In this document: positions 23,332 to 24,707 of the stretch, piece after piece
Layout: each line of letters starts with the position of its first letter
Position numbering within the stretch: the first letter of the stretch is position 1
From: Verrucomicrobiales bacterium
GTDB taxonomy: Bacteria > Verrucomicrobiota > Verrucomicrobiia > Verrucomicrobiales > DEV007
Reading direction: 5' to 3'
NCBI GenBank assembly: GCA_013003335.1
Contig: JABDJT010000308.1
Location: 1 to 24,707 of the forward strand
Length of the DNA: 24,707 nt
The notes under the pieces: generated by a model
Databases searched by the model: none
What the model saw: the letters and a program-made list of their open reading frames with translations, nothing else
What the model was told of the DNA's origin: nothing
Position numbers and translations under genes: made by a program

Positions 23332-24118
23332 CGGATAATCCGTGAGTGAGTTGATTGATTTCGCCGACGGCATCTTCGGCGATCAGGCCCTCGTTGTTGA
23401 CCCGCATCAGCGGGTCCAGTGACTTGAGGGTTTGGGAGAGTTCATTGAAAAATTTGCCGCGCTTGTCCGTTTCGGGCACCCGCTTGTAACGCTTCCTTAC
23501 CTCCGAAAGCAGGTGCGGTTGATTCAGCAGGTCGGATCCTTCTTTCGAATAATTTTCCTTCAGCGCAGCGGAGAGAGCCCGTGTTCCACCGAGCCAGCCT
23601 CCGACTGTGACCAGGTCAGCCAGCGAGTCATCCCGCAGTTCCCGCATCGTGTCGATTACGGTTTTTCTCGTTTTGTCCAGTTCCTGACGGACCGATGCCC
23701 AGTCTTCCTTGCCAGCGCCCTCAATGATTGCAAACGCATGCTGATCCACCGCTGCCTCTACGCCGAGCGCTCCGGCCAACTTGATCACATCCCGCCCGAT
23801 TTGGGTCACACCGTCTTTGTCCTTCGCCTGGATCAGAATAAATCCTTCCGAAATCTGCAGGCCAAAAATCAGGGCCGTGCGCGACCGGTTCGGATTCAGC
23901 TTGTATTCCGGCTGGTGAACCTGTTGCTTCCAGTTCTGCACGCCCAGTTTGTCGAGCGAGTTGAAAATCTCCTGGGGAATCGGAATCACCACATCTTCAT
24001 CCGACGCCTCCGGAATCGCCCCGACATCGATGGAAGGCGGCGCCCCGGACTTGTCCTGGGCAGATGAAAAGGAGAGGGGAAAAATCGCGAGAGCGAAAAC
24101 AGGAATCAACTTCCTCAT
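23309..24118 (-). CDS. Exported alpha-helical protein of unknown function
   Basis: This 269-residue protein has a signal peptide (MRKLIPVFALAIFPLSFSSA), so it is exported. The rest is mostly helical. Notable blocks are IPQEIFNSLDKLGVQNWKQ, RTALIFGLQISEGFILIQAK, DVIKLAGALGVEAAVDQHAF and DDSLADLVTVGGWLGGTRAL. I do not recognise the family. An in-frame ATG lies 48 bases upstream, but the chosen ATG at 24118 gives a standard signal peptide. No Shine-Dalgarno is seen. It overlaps the gene for the small exported protein and is divergent from murG, with palindrome copy 10 in the gap. Confidence 0.78.
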   Translation of the reverse strand: MRKLIPVFALAIFPLSFSSAQDKSGAPPSIDVGAIPEASDEDVVIPIPQEIFNSLDKLGVQNWKQQVHQPEYKLNPNRSRTALIFGLQISEGFILIQAKDKDGVTQIGRDVIKLAGALGVEAAVDQHAFAIIEGAGKEDWASVRQELDKTRKTVIDTMRELRDDSLADLVTVGGWLGGTRALSAALKENYSKEGSDLLNQPHLLSEVRKRYKRVPETDKRGKFFNELSQTLKSLDPLMRVNNEGLIAEDAVGEINQLTHGLSDAIYEGK

Positions 24119-24154
24119 GATCAAAAACGATACAACGGGCCGGAGCAGCGTCAA

Positions 24155-24202
24155 ACGAACGAACAAGGTATGTTTGGCGAACGTACCCTGTTGATTCGTG
24201 AC
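24155..24202. repeat. 48-nt dispersed palindrome, copy 10
   Basis: This copy has arms CGAACGAACAAGGTA and TACCCTGTTGATTCG, giving a GAACAAGGTA/TACCCTGTT core with one mismatch, and the centre TGTTTGGCGAACG. It lies in the 106-bp gap between divergent genes, so it overlaps the promoter region of murG or of the exported-protein pair. It ends 22 bases before the murG ATG. Confidence 0.83.
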
Positions 24203-24224
24203 CGCCGCCGCGTATCAGTGCGCC

Positions 24225-24707
24225 ATGCCAGAATCTGTTTCCGGAAAGAAACTTGTCATCGCCTGCGGCGGGACCGGCGGGCACCTGTTCCCCGGCATCG
24301 CCGTGGCCGAAGCCTGGACCGCAAGGGGCGGCGAGGTTCTGATTCTCATTTCCGAAAAGCAAATCGACACCCTCGCGACCGAAGGATACGACCACCTGCG
24401 ATTCGAACGCCTGCCGTCCATCGCCATGCCGCGCATCACTTCGCCGAAAATGATCGGCTTCGGATTCAAATTTCTCGGCGGCCTGGGCGCCTGTCGGAAA
24501 CTGCTGAAATCATTCGGAGCCGATGCCGTTCTCGGCATGGGCGGGTTCACCTCCGCCGCGCCGCTGCTGGCCGGAAAACTCGCCGGGCTGCCCACCTTTG
24601 TCCACGAATCCAATGCCATTCCCGGCCGCGCCAACAAGCTGAACGCCAAATTCGCCCGCACCGTCCTCGTCGGTTTCGAGCGCTGTGCTGCTCATTTCGG
24701 GGTCGGC
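24225..24707 (+). CDS. murG: UDP-GlcNAc transferase MurG, N-terminal part
   Basis: This is the first 161 codons of MurG, cut by the window end. MurG adds GlcNAc from UDP-GlcNAc to lipid I on the inner face of the membrane, making lipid II for peptidoglycan. The glycine loop CGGTGGHLFPGIAVAEAW (residues 15-32), the block GADAVLGMGGFTSAAPLLAG and the signature FVHESNAIPGRANKLNAKFA are all present. The ATG at 24225 has no Shine-Dalgarno. Its presence shows a peptidoglycan-making organism, which fits Verrucomicrobiota. Neighbouring cell-wall genes would be expected to the right if it is in a dcw cluster, but none lies to the left. Confidence 0.95.
   Translation, partial: MPESVSGKKLVIACGGTGGHLFPGIAVAEAWTARGGEVLILISEKQIDTLATEGYDHLRFERLPSIAMPRITSPKMIGFGFKFLGGLGACRKLLKSFGADAVLGMGGFTSAAPLLAGKLAGLPTFVHESNAIPGRANKLNAKFARTVLVGFERCAAHFGVG

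Noticed and set aside
1..24707. CRISPR array formed by the ~48-nt repeats
   Set aside because: The copies are kilobases apart, diverged and palindromic, with genes between them; there are no regular spacers and no cas genes.

Overview
The window most likely comes from a Verrucomicrobiota chromosome, with Planctomycetota as the alternative. It carries two DUF1501 proteins, a DUF1549/DUF1553 protein, a DUF1080 protein, a haem-motif toroid protein and a sulfatase, a combination typical of the PVC superphylum. It also has ordinary chromosomal housekeeping genes (thrC, mnmA, rpoN, the start of murG, one tRNA). Shine-Dalgarno motifs are weak or absent before most genes. No phage, plasmid, transposase or CRISPR genes are visible. 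Layout: (1) 1-3367, plus strand: the tail of a DUF1501 gene, then a two-gene unit of a large acidic secreted protein of unknown function and a membrane protein that looks like the DUF5706/PycTM (Pycsar effector) family, with no cyclase in view. (2) 3410-10946, minus strand: a tightly spaced six-gene cluster read in the order bile-acid/sodium-symporter-like transporter, DUF1549/DUF1553, DUF1080, DUF1501, CxxCH toroid protein and SMP-30-like lactonase. This looks like an uptake-plus-periplasmic-breakdown module, although the substrate cannot be read from the sequence. (3) 11068-13427, plus strand: an orphan MoxR-type AAA ATPase, then threonine synthase. (4) 13440-15291: an FHA-domain protein and a PfkB sugar kinase, divergent around an unusually AT-rich spacer. 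(5) 15341-17552: mnmA convergent with an APH/NahK-like sugar kinase. (6) 17666-20894: a secreted sulfatase divergent from a membrane-anchored PQQ-type beta-propeller. (7) 20952-24118, minus strand: rpoN, tRNA-Ala(CGC) and two exported proteins of unknown function. (8) 24225 to the end: the N-terminal third of murG, plus strand. The most notable structure is not a gene. A family of imperfect palindromes, each close to 48 nt, recurs nine times plus one probable fragment, about once per 2.6 kb. The conserved arms read CAACAGGGTT and AACCCTGTTG, usually ending in TTCGTTTT. Eight full copies sit in gene boundaries, several touching stop or start codons. One copy lies in frame inside mnmA, where it encodes 16 residues. 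It behaves like a dispersed palindromic element analogous to REP/BIME or to Rickettsia palindromic elements, and I do not recognise it as a described family.
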